DNA from: Orychophragmus violaceus
Taxonomy: Eukaryota; Streptophyta; Magnoliopsida; Brassicales; Brassicaceae
Reading direction: 5' to 3'
NCBI GenBank assembly: GCA_030180135.1
Contig: CM058236.1
Coordinates: forward strand, 46,358,947-46,422,946
DNA length: 64,000 bases
In this document: piece after piece, positions 32,142-43,263 of the stretch
Layout: every line of letters begins with the position of its first letter
How positions within the stretch are numbered: the stretch's first letter is position 1
Notes under the pieces: model-generated
What the model saw: only the letters and a program-made list of their open reading frames with translations
What the model was told of the DNA's origin: nothing
Databases searched by the model: none
Program-made: the position numbers and the translations under genes

Positions 32142-35103
32142 ATGACCAAAACACCACCTTCATCGCAGGAGACAGAAGCAAGCAAGCAACGCTGGCGACA
32201 ACACCAACGCCAACAATGCAATAGGAAGAGAACTGACCCGGTCAATTTATCCCATCAAGCCGTGGCTGTGATGACACATAAGAAGGCGACGCCCCCAAAA
32301 GAGTTCGATTGAGAGAACCCTCGATTGAAAATGATCGAATACATCAAGATCGACGACCGTCACCCTGAACGAAGCGTAGAAATCAGAGTCGATATCGATC
32401 CCGACATCAAGGCTGAACTGATAAATTTTTTAAAGCAGAACATGTCAACGTTTGCATGGTCGGTCAAAGACATGATAGGAATTGAACCGAACATCGCGTG
32501 TTACGAACTTGTCGTCGACAGAATGTTTAGACTCACCAAACAAAAAAGGAGGAAGCTCGGAACAGAAAGAGAAAAGGCAGTAAACAATGAGGTGGACAAA
32601 CTACTGGGAGCCGGTTCCATCACAGAGGTAAAGTATCCTGAATGGCTTGCCAATCCGGTGTTGGTCAAGAAGAAAAATGGAAAATGGAAAGTCTGTGTGG
32701 ACTTCACGGACCTATATAAAACGTGTCCCAAAGACTGTTTCCTGCTTCCGCATATCGACCGGTTAGTTGAAGCAACCTCCAGAAATAACTCATATCATTC
32801 ATGGACGCTTTATCCGGGTACAACCAAATCCTTATTCATCCAGACGATAGAGAAAATACATCATTACTAATAGACAAGGAACTTTCTACTACCAGCGCCT
32901 CGTCAACAAGATGTTTGCCAAACATCTCGGCGGCACTATGGAAGTTTATATCGACGACATGCTCGAAAAATCATCAGTAGCAGCGGATCACATCACGCAT
33001 CTGAAGACATGTTTGATATCCTTAATGACTACAACATGAAGTTAAACCCAGCAAAGTGCACTTTTGGAGTCACCTCAGGAGAATTCTTGGGATACATCGA
33101 AGCCAACCCGAAGCAGATCACAACGATAATGGACTTTTAGGCTCGAACAAAAACCCGTGAGGTACAACGGCTAGGCATAATTTCTGCGCTCAATCGCTTC
33201 ATTCCAGGTCAATTGACAAATGCCTGCCATTCTATCAACTTCTAAGGGGGGAAAATAAATTCAAGTGGGACGAAAAGTGCGAAGAATCGTTTCAACAGGT
33301 AAATGAATACCTCATGACACCGCCAATATTGGCAAAGCCAGAAGAAGGAGAAATTCTCTTTCTTTATATAGCAATGTCAAGCACGGCCGTGAACGGGGTC
33401 CTGGTTAAGGAAGATCACGGTGACCAAAGACCAATATTTTACATCAGTAAAACTTTGGATGGAGCAGAAACTGTGGGTCTAGCGGTCGTGACGTCGACAA
33501 GAAAGCTTCGACCTTACTTCCAATCACACCTGGTCACCGTCCTAACAACCATGCCCTTGCGGTCGATCTTACACAGCCAACCTCAGTTTGGGAGATTGGC
33601 AAAGTCTGAAGTCGAGTTGAGCGAGTATGACATCAAATTCAAAGGTCGGACCAGTGTAAAAGCTCAAGTCATGGAGGATTTCATCGTCGAGCTCCCACCC
33701 GAGCTAACAAAAGATTATCAAACACATGAAAAGAGTTGGAGCCTTCACGTAGACGGATCATCATTAAAGGCTTGCTCAGAAATCGAAATTCGGCTCGAAT
33801 CACCAGCGGGCGAAGTATTCAAGCAGTCGTTCATGCTAGGATTTCAAGCCTCAATAAATGAAGCCGAGTACGAAGCCCTGATCGCCGAATTATGACTGGC
33901 CAAAGCCATCGGCGCAATGCGCATCCAAGCTTACTACGATTCGAAACTAGTTGGGAACCAATTTAACGTGGAGTACAAAGCTAAAAAAGAAAGAATGGAC
34001 GCATACCTCAACATAGCCATGGAACTGAACGCTGACCTAGTTTCAATCTAACAAGAATCCCAAGAAAGGAAAATACTTCGGCGGACGCCCTCACAGACTT
34101 GGTCTCGAGTTCAGACGTGCACCTTATATGAACGATCTCGGTGGAACTCGATGTTTGCTACGTCATCGACTGAGACATAAACGACGAATACACTACAAAA
34201 GACCAAGTATAGGCCGATAAAGTATAAAGAGTCGATTGGACATATTGGATGGAGAGTATCCTAAAGACATATAAGAAGCCCATAGACTCAAACCAAAGGC
34301 AGCCCTAGGCAGCTTGGTACGTCATGATGGAAGATGGTCTTTTCTGTTATAACGTTGTCGGAGCAGCGCTTCGAGGTGTAGAGGGAAAGGAGATCGACGA
34401 AGTAATCAAGCAAACCCACGAAGGAGCAGGGTAAAATCATGTCGGAGGACGATCGCTGGCATTAAAGATCAAGAAAATCGATTTCTTCTGGCAAACTATG
34501 ATAAAAGATTACGTAAGATACGCCTCGAGGTGCGAACCATGCCAAAAACACGTCTCGGCCATATATGCACCCACAAAATATTTGCAATCTGCTGCAACAC
34601 CGTGTCCATTCATGCGATGGGCTATGGACATAGACGGACCAATGCACAAATCTCGGCAAAATGTGCACGTCCTGATTCTAACTGACTACTTCACCAAGTG
34701 GGTGAAAGCCAAAGCATATTATATGGTAACAACCTGAGATGTTACAAACTTTCTATGAAAATACATCATCTGCAGACATGGGCTCCCCTACGAGATAGTC
34801 ACCAATAACAAAAAGAAGTTTACATCATTCTTATTAAGTCATTTCTGCAAAAAAATGGAACATCAGACTAAGTAAGTTGACACCGTACCACCCACAAAGA
34901 AACGGTCAGACAGAAGCCACAAACAAGACAATCATTGTCGGGGGCTCGACAAGAACAAAGGGAACTGATCTGACAAACTATATGAACTCTTGTGGTCACA
35001 TCGAACCACCCCATGATGTCCATCAAATCAAACCCCATTCTCCTTAGCTCATGAAGTTGAAGCTATGTCGCCAGCTGAAACAAGCTTACCAACCATTCGA
35101 CCT
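32142..35103 (+). pseudogene. Tat-2 polyprotein remnant: RT, dual RNase H, integrase; gag and protease deleted
   Basis: A short start (M-T-K-T-P-P) is followed almost at once by the protease-RT linker at 32325, so most of gag and protease is gone. RT: K-Q-K-R-R-K-L-G-T-E, W-L-A-N-P-V-L-V-K-K-K-N-G-K near 32645, and Y-I-D-D-M near 32950 after a frameshift. RNase H is open from 33314 to 33895 with K-T-L-D-G-A-E, I-L-H-S-Q-P-Q and, after S-L-H-V-D-G-S-S near 33750, the second RNase H. The integrase zinc/core part is at 34498-34737 (C-x2-C, W-A-M-D-I-D-G-P, L-T-D-Y-F-T-K-W) and a Y-H-P-Q-R-N-G-Q-T-E-A motif near 34890. Many frameshifts. It ends at the Tekay-like LTR fragment at 35104. Confidence 0.8.
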
Positions 35104-36351
35104 TGTTGACACCGTACTTACTCTGGTGCGGACCCGGGTAAGTCTGGGTAAGGTCGGGTGATATGGAGGTGGGAGATAGGACTTTCGGGATAGATTGGGG
35201 ATTGAGATGGTATTTCTATTTGACCTTGTTGGTATTGCGTTATAGAGTCCCAGTGATTCTTCTTGTTTACATTACTGTTATTAGGACTCTATAGAGTGTG
35301 TTAGATCCCGCAAGTCTAGAGATGGCGTTCCGGTACTTCCGACCCTATTGGATCCTCGGATAGTTACCTGATCGGTTCACGTGCCTTCGGGTGGTGATTC
35401 TGGTTATGGTGTTAACCTACTGAGTGACGCCGGTAGGTGTGTGATCCGGAGAATACGGGGTCGCGTCCTAGGGCCGGACTGCATGGAAGCTTTGGTTATC
35501 TAGGGATAGCCCGAGTCACCACGTATCGATGGACGGAGAACGGTGTCCTAAGTCTCAGGAGGTTTTAGTTACCTTGGGGTAGCTAAGTGTTCCTGTGGAA
35601 GTTACCGAGTTCGCATTTGGGGCCCATGGTGTGGAGATTACGTTAGAGATGCGTTTAGTGTAGATCGAGTCTAATCGAAGGTATGTGCCGTAGTGTTCTC
35701 GATTTCCTTCGTTGATGATTGTGTTGTTATTTGAATGCTTGTGTGTTGTGGAGCTCATCAAGTCTTGGTAGCACGTGATCAGCTATTGTACTTGATTGTT
35801 ATTTTGGGTTTGGGCTGGATTATTAGATTGTTAGTAGCCTTTTAGTTGGGAGCCGTCTCAGTGGGTAATCTTAGATTACTCATTAGACTCTTTTGTGTTT
35901 TTCAGGTTTGGCATAGCTCGGCGGACGCGTAGGACACTCGTAGTATTCTCGGGTTGGCATTTGGTATCGGTTGTTACGCATTTTGACTTATTTTCTGTTT
36001 CGGATTTTGTTGGGATCCCGATAAATGATTTGTATTAGACCGTATATTGTTATAAATAAAGTTTATAATTTTTAAAAGTAATAAACGGAATAACTCCCTG
36101 ATAAATGGTTAGTCCGAACCGAACACAACTCTTGGAAGCGGTATGGGTTGAAAAGCCTCGTATCATGGAAACGAGGTAAATGGAGTCAAAGATGGTTTGG
36201 TTCGAGCCTTTGACTCAACCGGACTGTCTCTGGCTTTCGTATTGTGACAAACTCTTCTTGTATGACTGCTCGGGTTTGATCGGTCATGTTCTTGTTTGAT
36301 TGTTGGCCGGTCAGCTCGTCGGTCAGCGGAAAACGGAAAGGGGGCGTTACA
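35104..36351 (+). repeat. 3' portion of a Tekay-like long LTR
   Basis: Aligns with the reverse complement of about 43264-44560 in the solo LTR and with 47900-48487, and ends GGGGGCGTTACA. The 5' portion is missing. The flanks differ (Tat-2 on the left, copia-2 on the right) and no target duplication is seen, so a deletion removed the LTR start together with its left flank. Confidence 0.75.
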
Positions 36352-37857
36352 AACATGAACCTCACCCTCCTTCTGACCGTGTACTGATGTAGAAAGAAAA
36401 ACCGATGAATCAATCAAACCTTCATTTCTCTGAGCTGGTTTTTCGGACTTCTCAATGTCCTTAATCGTTTGATCTTCCATGAACACAACATCACTTCTCC
36501 TTATGAGCTTCTTCTCAAGGGGATCATAAAATCTGTATCCAAACTCATCCTGACCATAACCAATGAACACACATTGTCGAGACTTCATATGAAGCTTCGA
36601 CCTTTCGTCTTTAGGAATGTGCATGAAGACCTAGCACCCAAAGACTCTTAAATGACCGTAAGAAACATCCTTGCCGGTCCAAACTCTTTTTGGAATGTCA
36701 ACTTCCAATGAAGCACTTGTTACAAATTCAGCACGTGAACAATTGAACTCAAAGCTTCACCCCAGAAAGTCAATAGTAAGCCTGACTACGAAATCAAACA
36801 TCTGATCCTATCGACAATTGTCCTATTTATCCTCTCAGTCAACCCATTCAACTGTGGAATCTTAGGCGGCGTAAATTGATGTCTAATACCGTGTTCCTTG
36901 CAATAAGCATCAAATGGTCTAGAATAATCACCACCATTATCACTGTGGATACACTTCAACTTCTTTCTCGTTTGTCTCTCAACCAATGCCACAAAATGCT
37001 TGAAATATCCTGAACCCTGATATTTCAATGAATGTGGCAAAATATAATGCACCAGCAAGAGATTTTGCCTTCATTGGACCACACACATCTGAATGCACCA
37101 TATCTAGTATCTCGGGTTTCCTCGAAGGTGCAGAGGACTTAAAAGAGACTATGTGTTGTTTTCCAGCAAAACAATGCACACACTTCTGTAAGTAAAAACT
37201 GGAGATCCCTGGAATAGCCTCCCTCTTTGAAAACACATACAATCCTTTCTCAATCAGGTGGCCTAGTCTCTTATGCCATAACTTCATAGAATCATCAGTC
37301 TCCAATGAATTAACAATCTCTTTGGAGAACTTAGCCTGCATCCAAAAGAAAGACGAAGACTTATCACTTGAAGCCATAACCATAGAACTACGTGAGAGCT
37401 TCCATTTACCACCACCGGATAAACTGTAAAAACCCTCATCATCAAGTGTTCCCGTAGAAATCAGATTCAACCGAATATCTAGGACATGCTTAACTCCCTT
37501 AAGAAGTCTTGTACCAAGACTCGTCTACAAGAAAATATCACCAATGCCAACAACCTGAGCCAAACCATCATTACCCATCTTCACAGAACAATAACTACCT
37601 GGAGTATATGTAGTGAACAAATCCCGCTGCGATGTAGCTTAAGTAGTAGCTTCACTATCAACAACCCCACTGGTGTCTTGGCATGCAACATTAATAGCAT
37701 CAACCTCAAGAAGAATAAGAAAATGATCCTCGGTGATAGTCACCCGATCTTCACCATCTCCATGATGATTTCCTTGCTTGCTGTCCTTTTTCAATTTCCA
37801 GTAATCTTTCTTCATGTGTCATTTCTTATGACAGTAGTGGCACTCCAAATTCGCAAA
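36352..37857 (-). pseudogene. copia-2 pol fragment (protease end, GAG-pre-integrase, integrase)
   Basis: Minus strand, in order: the pre-integrase box with L-W-H-K-R-L-G-H-L near 37270 and a C-x2-C pair near 37170; the integrase core with H-S-D-V-C-G-P near 37100; and, after a frameshift, I-H-S-D-N-G-G-D-Y near 36945 and E-R-x-N-R-T-I near 36830, which supply the later catalytic D and E. The post-core segment K-C-V-F-I-G-Y-G lies near 36575. The reading frame then runs into LTR sequence at 36351 and is meaningless beyond it. Integrase would insert the cDNA; this copy is truncated before RT and cannot work. Confidence 0.8.
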
Positions 37858-38521
37858 TTAATTAAATTTACTTCTGCTCTTGTTCTTGTTCTTCTTGAGC
37901 TCACGATATGAACTTCTCCCCCTTGACTCAGTAACTATAACATCTGAACGCGAGGAACTAGGATTTGACTGCCTTCTCGTTTCCTCATTCGACACATTGT
38001 TCTTCACTAAATCCATCGAAATAGCACCATTCGACGCGGAGTTACAAAGAAACAGCATGAAAACTTCCCAAGAATTCGGTAATGTACCAAGAAGCCAGAA
38101 ACCATAAATCTCATCTTCAAATTGATACCCATGTCAGACAGCTTATTGAGAAATCCCTGAAATGCATTCAAATGATCCGTCATCGGAGTAACATCATGAT
38201 ACCTCAACTCAGTCAACTTCTTGATCATGAACATCTTATTATTCCCAGTCTTCCGAGCATACAACTGGTCCAGATTCAACCACAAAGAATGAACATTAGT
38301 CTCTGTTTTAATATAATGCAGAATATTATCATCTACCCACTGCCTTATCGAACCACAGACTTGTCGATGCAGCAACTTCCACTCATCATCTGTTTTCTCA
38401 TCAGGTTTCTTCTCCTGAAAAACCGATGGAATTGTTTCACGAAAAGCAAATCTTCCATCTTGCCATTCCATACATGATAATTAGCACCATTGAGACTTTT
38501 CATTCTGGCCATATTTTCCAT
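37858..38521 (-). pseudogene. gag: copia-2 gag, frameshifted
   Basis: Starts at ATG 38521, about 60 bases past the PBS, with a Y-H-V-W-x-G-K-M-E-D motif that places it in the copia gag-polypeptide (UBN2) family. A frameshift near 38440 leads to E-W-K-L-L-H-R-Q-V and S-L-W-L-N-L-x-Q-L-Y. Another near 38110 leads to a Ser/Arg/Lys-rich segment ending at 37858. A degraded knuckle seems to follow near 37830. Encodes particle protein in intact relatives. Confidence 0.75.
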
Positions 38522-38579
38522 CTCTCACAAAAGCAGAACCAATAACCAAAGTTATTGAAATCCAAAGCTCACAAACCTC

Positions 38580-38593
38580 AAGGTCTGATACAC
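38580..38593 (-). promoter_or_regulatory. copia-2 primer-binding site
   Basis: Minus strand GTGTATCAGACC, a degraded methionine-type PBS next to the LTR. Confidence 0.55.
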
Positions 38594-38595
38594 TC

Positions 38596-39498
38596 TGTTG
38601 GGAAAACACGAACGCGACAATGGCTCAACGAAATATAGTTTCCCTCACTTGTGTAATTCTGTGATAAAAATATATGCAATGGCAGAAATAAGCTCAAAAC
38701 GCAAAGTAAAGAGACCAACAATTTTTACGTGGAAAGCCTCCTCTATGTGAGAAGGAAATACCACGAGACCGTAGTCCACTCCAAATCCACTATATCAAAT
38801 ATATGAGTTACAACCACGTCCTATCTATTCCACAGAACAACTCCAGAGAGTAAAGTTCAACAAGAGCATTCTCCAACACAGGAACTTCAACAAGAAAGCG
38901 ATACAAGAGCCTCGAAAATATGCAGTACCAAACGACTTTATGTCCACTAATATTTCAGTCACTATTTCCAATCTCTACCGTAGAAATTTTAGATAAACAA
39001 GTCAAAAACACCCTTGCCAAATTTCAGCTCAATCGGAGAATATCTCACTGTAGGATTTTCCAAACACTGAAGACTGGTCTCAGCTCGTTTCAAAACAGAA
39101 CAACTCCACTAAAACTCCGACTTACGACATACAAACCGTTGGATCTGAATATCACTAAGTCATGAAGGTTTCCCTAAAATTTCATAAAGTCAGAACACGC
39201 TTGAATGTTCGATCGTGGCTTTGACCAAATCTTTCGAAACATGATTTTTCACCTCTCTTTCTTCTTCTCTCTTCTTTTGCTCTCTCTCTTCTTTTTTGTG
39301 TTTTTCTTGTGAACATGAATACAAAAAAAATTATTAGTGTATATAAAACATATCCTTTGGGTTAGATAATAATCATCCAACCCCACAATGTTTCCTCCAC
39401 TAGGAAGGAAACACCGACAAATGTATGAGCGGAGCCTTTTATCTCTCATTACACTTACAACAATGGTTTCAAAGAGTTTGTGCTTTTCCATCCTAACA
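38596..39498 (-). repeat. copia-2 5' LTR
   Basis: 903 bp; minus strand TGTTAGGATGG ... TTTTCCCAACA. A TATA-like TTATATACA lies near 39338-39346. It adjoins LINE sequence at 39499. No phased palindromes. Confidence 0.75.
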
Positions 39499-42219
39499 TG
39501 ATCTAAACTCCAGGATTATAGATGCCAAAGCATATGGTGGATGGACGAAACAGGGGAATGAAAATCGAGAAACGGGTGTAGAGTTAATAAAACCTCCCAA
39601 GTCATGTCCAAGTTAGATTCGAAGATGACCTTAGGGTGGTGGAGGTTCATAATACTTTCCACAGCCGAGAATATAGCTTTCAGTTCATTCTAACCTTTTG
39701 ACTGAACTTGAGCATATGATCTACGACTGTGTTGGATCACCTCTCCACGAGAGTTTCAAAGTATCCACGAAGCCCCGCAATTGATATATGATTGTGACCA
39801 AGATTCTCATATAGTCATATATTACACTTCATGTAACCATGTGATGGCGATTTCCACATTATTTTTCGATCAATGACACTCAGATCCATTTGCGGCTCTG
39901 TATAATCTGCACTGTTAACATGAAACTGAATTCCAGCGTCTTCTATGGTCGTTCAAGAATTGCAGACAGAGTAAATCATTTTTTGATAGTGAATGTGCTC
40001 TGTGCATTCAAATTGTGTTAGAGCACCCAAGGGTATGCACGCCTATGTCTTTCATACATTCTATCAGATGGTACACGTTCAGGAAAACCAATCTACGTGA
40101 AAAACCTGCCGGTGGTGGTCAAATTTCAGCCCTCTCCGGCTCTCCCATACATCCCTCACAACAGAGCAACTGAGGAAGTGAGGAGAGTATGATTAATTCT
40201 CTCAGATGCATTACGCACTGTTGACATGTTGTGTCCACCCCTTGACTGCCAGTGCACCAATGAGCATTTTCCATTGGAAGTGACATACCTTGGGAAGGGT
40301 TTTGACTTTCAAAATGCCAGAGATACTTTTCAATAGGGGCTATACGCGGGTTCTGGTCATCATGTACATGTTTCAGCAATTCCAGAAGTTTATACTCACT
40401 TTGAAATGTGTACTCCCTTGTTTTTTTGAATCCCCATCTCTCGGTGACCCTTTTATTAGTTCTCGTTCTCATATTTAAGATTTGAGCTGCATCTTCCTTA
40501 ATGAAAGTATGTCTAACCTTAGTGACATCCCAAACTCCAGTATTTGGGACAAGAAGATCGGATACAATTAGTGTGAGATCAGTAGTGTTGTTCTCTCGGT
40601 ACATTGGAGTTTTCAGGATCAAGTCAATGATCCATTTGTGCGACCACACATTCATCTCTTTACCATCTCTGATGCTTCGCATGAGTCCTTGTCTCAATAT
40701 CTCCCTGCCATGCACTATGCCCCTCCATGCATAAGATGGACGAGTGCCAATGCCATAGTCTAGAAATCTGCCGTTCGGGAAATATCTTGCTTTTAGATTC
40801 CTCCAATCTTCCATGCTTGTTTACCCAACAGAGCTTGGTAAATCTAGTGATACCACATATGCCTAACCTTCCTTCCTCCTTACTTCGACATAGTTTTTGC
40901 CATGCAACCCAAATTTTTTTTCCTTTTATTATTGTCATTGCTCCACCAAAACTCGATCATTGCACTTGTGAGTTTGTCACAAAAAACTTAGGGAAATTTG
41001 AAGAGAGACATTGCGTAGACAGGAAAAGCTAAACACATAAAATTAATGAGAATTTCTTCCCTCCTTGTGATTTAGCTTCAGAGAACCATCCGTTAAGTCT
41101 CTCATGGAGTTTTCCTGGATAAAGCTTAGAAAATCCTTCTTTGAGCCTGTAAAACATTCTTCCAAGCCCATGTATGTTCTAGCTCCTCCTTCCTTATCAA
41201 TGCCCAATATAATTTTCACTACAACCTTTATTGAATCATTAACCTTTTCTCCAAAACTTACAATTTTTGAAGGTTTATGATGACCCGAGGCCTCTTCGTA
41301 TAGCTTTAGACACCCTACCACCTATACACTTTCTTCTACATTTGCTCTGTGCATCAAGAAACTATTGTTCGCGAATAGTAAATAGTTGACTGAGCTGTAT
41401 CACATATAAGCGACCCTTGGTTTCTGATTTCTTGAGACAACTTACCAAATCTTTGGCGCAAATGATGAACATGAAGGAAGATAATGGATCTCATTGGCGG
41501 ATCCTTCTCTCCGATCGTATGATACCGTGTGATCTTCTGTTAAGTAAAACTGAGTAAAAAAATATGTCTTATAAGCCATCACCCAATTGATCCATGTCCT
41601 AATGAAGTTCATATTCTCCATAAATATTTAAAAGAAGCTAAACTTAGATATGTCCCTTTTTACCACCATAAATATTTATGCTACCTTTTCTTTTGTTCTC
41701 AAACTATGAACCATTTCGTGAGCCACAATAACGTTTTCGGTGGTTAAATGGCCCGAGACAAAAGCCCCTTGAGTGTCTGAATTTGAAGCGGTCACAAAAT
41801 ATCTTCGAAATAATTTTTAGTGTACCAAGCAGAGGCCCATAGGTCTCATGTCCTTCATCTTTGTACGTTTCACTATCATTGGTAACAAGCAGATTTGGGC
41901 GTGGTCCCAACCCGCCGGGAACACATATGTTTAAAAAAAATGACGGACCTATTTTTTTACTGTTGGACCAACGGTGTGCCAGAAGCATTTATAAAAAAAA
42001 CTCCTGCAAGCCCGTCCTCGCCCTGAGAACTGTTATCTTTTATGTTCAAAGCTGAAACATTGATCTCTTCACTAGATATAGGAGCTGACAATTGAATATT
42101 CATCAGCTCATTGAAGTCTCCCACCAACACCCACACCACATTCCTGCCCAAACCAAGTCATGTGAGTTGATCCCATAATCTTTGTTTCAGGTCTTGTACG
42201 AGATAATAAAAACACCAGT
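39499..42219 (-). pseudogene. L1-type LINE ORF2 remnant
   Basis: Minus strand, left to right in the protein: the end of the endonuclease (V-W-V-L-V-G-D-F-N-E near 42130); a jump, apparently an internal deletion of several hundred codons, to the RT N-terminus (S-S-Q-G-E-D-G near 42010; I-I-S-K-I-F-C-D-R near 41810); the RT thumb region (Y-E-x-A-S-G, F-G-E-K-V, T-Y-M-G-L-E-E-C-F-x-G-S-K near 41300-41130); V-A-W-Q-K-L-C near 40910; the zf-RVT region (F-P-N-G, R-P-S-Y-A-W-R, W-S-H-K-W-I) at 40814-40119; and the RNase H start (W-K-S-P-S-H-G-Y-M-K-C-N) near 39860. Numerous stops and frameshifts. Neither the 5' end nor a poly(A) tail is visible; the left end is cut by copia-2 and the right end by a Tekay-like LTR. 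Confidence 0.8.
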
Positions 42220-43263
42220 TGTAATAACCCCTATCAAGAAATCGTCAACGGGCAGCTAAGATATTAACGGAAAGTTTACAGAAGGCATATCAACGGGCAG
42301 CTAATTTAGAAATGGAAAACCAACAAACGGAGAGAAGGACGAAAAACTTCTGTTTGACGTTTTAGGAGCTACAAGAAGCCAAAACAGACCAAACGAATTG
42401 CGGAGCATCATTTATAATGGTCCGGGGAAAATGAGATTTGGATGTATTTCCGAAGTTTCGGGAAGCGACAAAAATTGGACCAGGATCACCACCCGCCATG
42501 TAGCCTCCGATTGGTCCATTGGAGATGCATGAACCTTGGTTGCTGGATTCATTTTATCTGCATGTAGAAGCAGGGAAATGATACGTATGGCACTATGTGT
42601 CACTTGATTAATTGTCTTGAGTGACACCTAGCACTATTCGGTGCATGCACTTAGATGATCTTCTTGGGTATAAAACCATGAGCTCACTCTTTTTTATTCT
42701 TCATCCCACCAAAAAAAAAAAATACAAAGCTCTCTCTCATCTCTCTCCTCTCCATCATGCTGGCAAGCCACCACCTCCTCTCTCTCCTCGGAGCCACCAT
42801 CTCTCCTCCTATTCTTTGATTACTTGTGCCCAAGTTTAACCTAATAACTTATAATCCTTGTTAAATATCCCTAAATCATCCTTAGCCCATAAATCCATGT
42901 TATTAGCTCATCAACCGCCGCCCTTAATCGACAGAAAATCCTCTTTTTGGAGAAGTCGCCAGACTTGTCCCTGGAATCCGTCACCGTCGCCAGAAATCAC
43001 CTCTTCTCCTCTGCATTGTCTCTCCCTCTTGTTCGATCTCTTCTTCACCATCTCTTATTGGAATCCTCTTCCTTACAGGGATCCCACCAGAACTATTCAT
43101 TGCCGTAGATTCCTCTCGCAGCTGGCCATCTCTTTGATGCGTCCTTCTCGCCGGATTTCTCTCTCGGCAGAGTCTCACCGGTGATCACTTCTCAGATGTT
43201 CATCTGGCCGGTGATCTCCTCCTTTCACCGGTCAACCGCCGGCCAGTTTATGGGTGGACCGGT
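42220..43263 (+). repeat. Tekay-like long LTR, first part
   Basis: Starts TGTAATAACCCC at 42220 after CCAGT in the LINE. It continues at 46831 after the solo LTR. TATA box at 42669-42675, followed by CT-rich stretches typical of plant start regions. Right end lost to E3. Confidence 0.7.
42669..42675 (+). promoter_or_regulatory. Probable TATA box of the Tekay-like LTR
   Basis: TATAAAA, followed about 45-80 bases later by an A tract and a CT-rich patch. Confidence 0.5.

Larger units (their letters stand above)
36352..39498 (-). mobile_element. Ty1/copia element copia-2, 5' part
   Basis: Minus strand: 5' LTR (38596-39498), PBS, gag and the protease/integrase region, then cut at 36352 by the Tekay-like LTR. 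RT, RNase H and the 3' LTR are absent. Confidence 0.82.

Noticed and set aside
36163..36351. C-terminal end of the copia-2 frame
   Set aside because: The frame runs past the insertion point into Tekay-like LTR sequence; only the part above 36352 is copia.
35104..36351. Complete solo LTR starting TGTTGACACC
   Set aside because: The flanks carry no target duplication and comparison with 43264-46825 shows that the 5' part is missing.
42858..43184. 108-codon frame rich in Ser/Pro
   Set aside because: Sits in the CT-rich part of an LTR; composition explains it.
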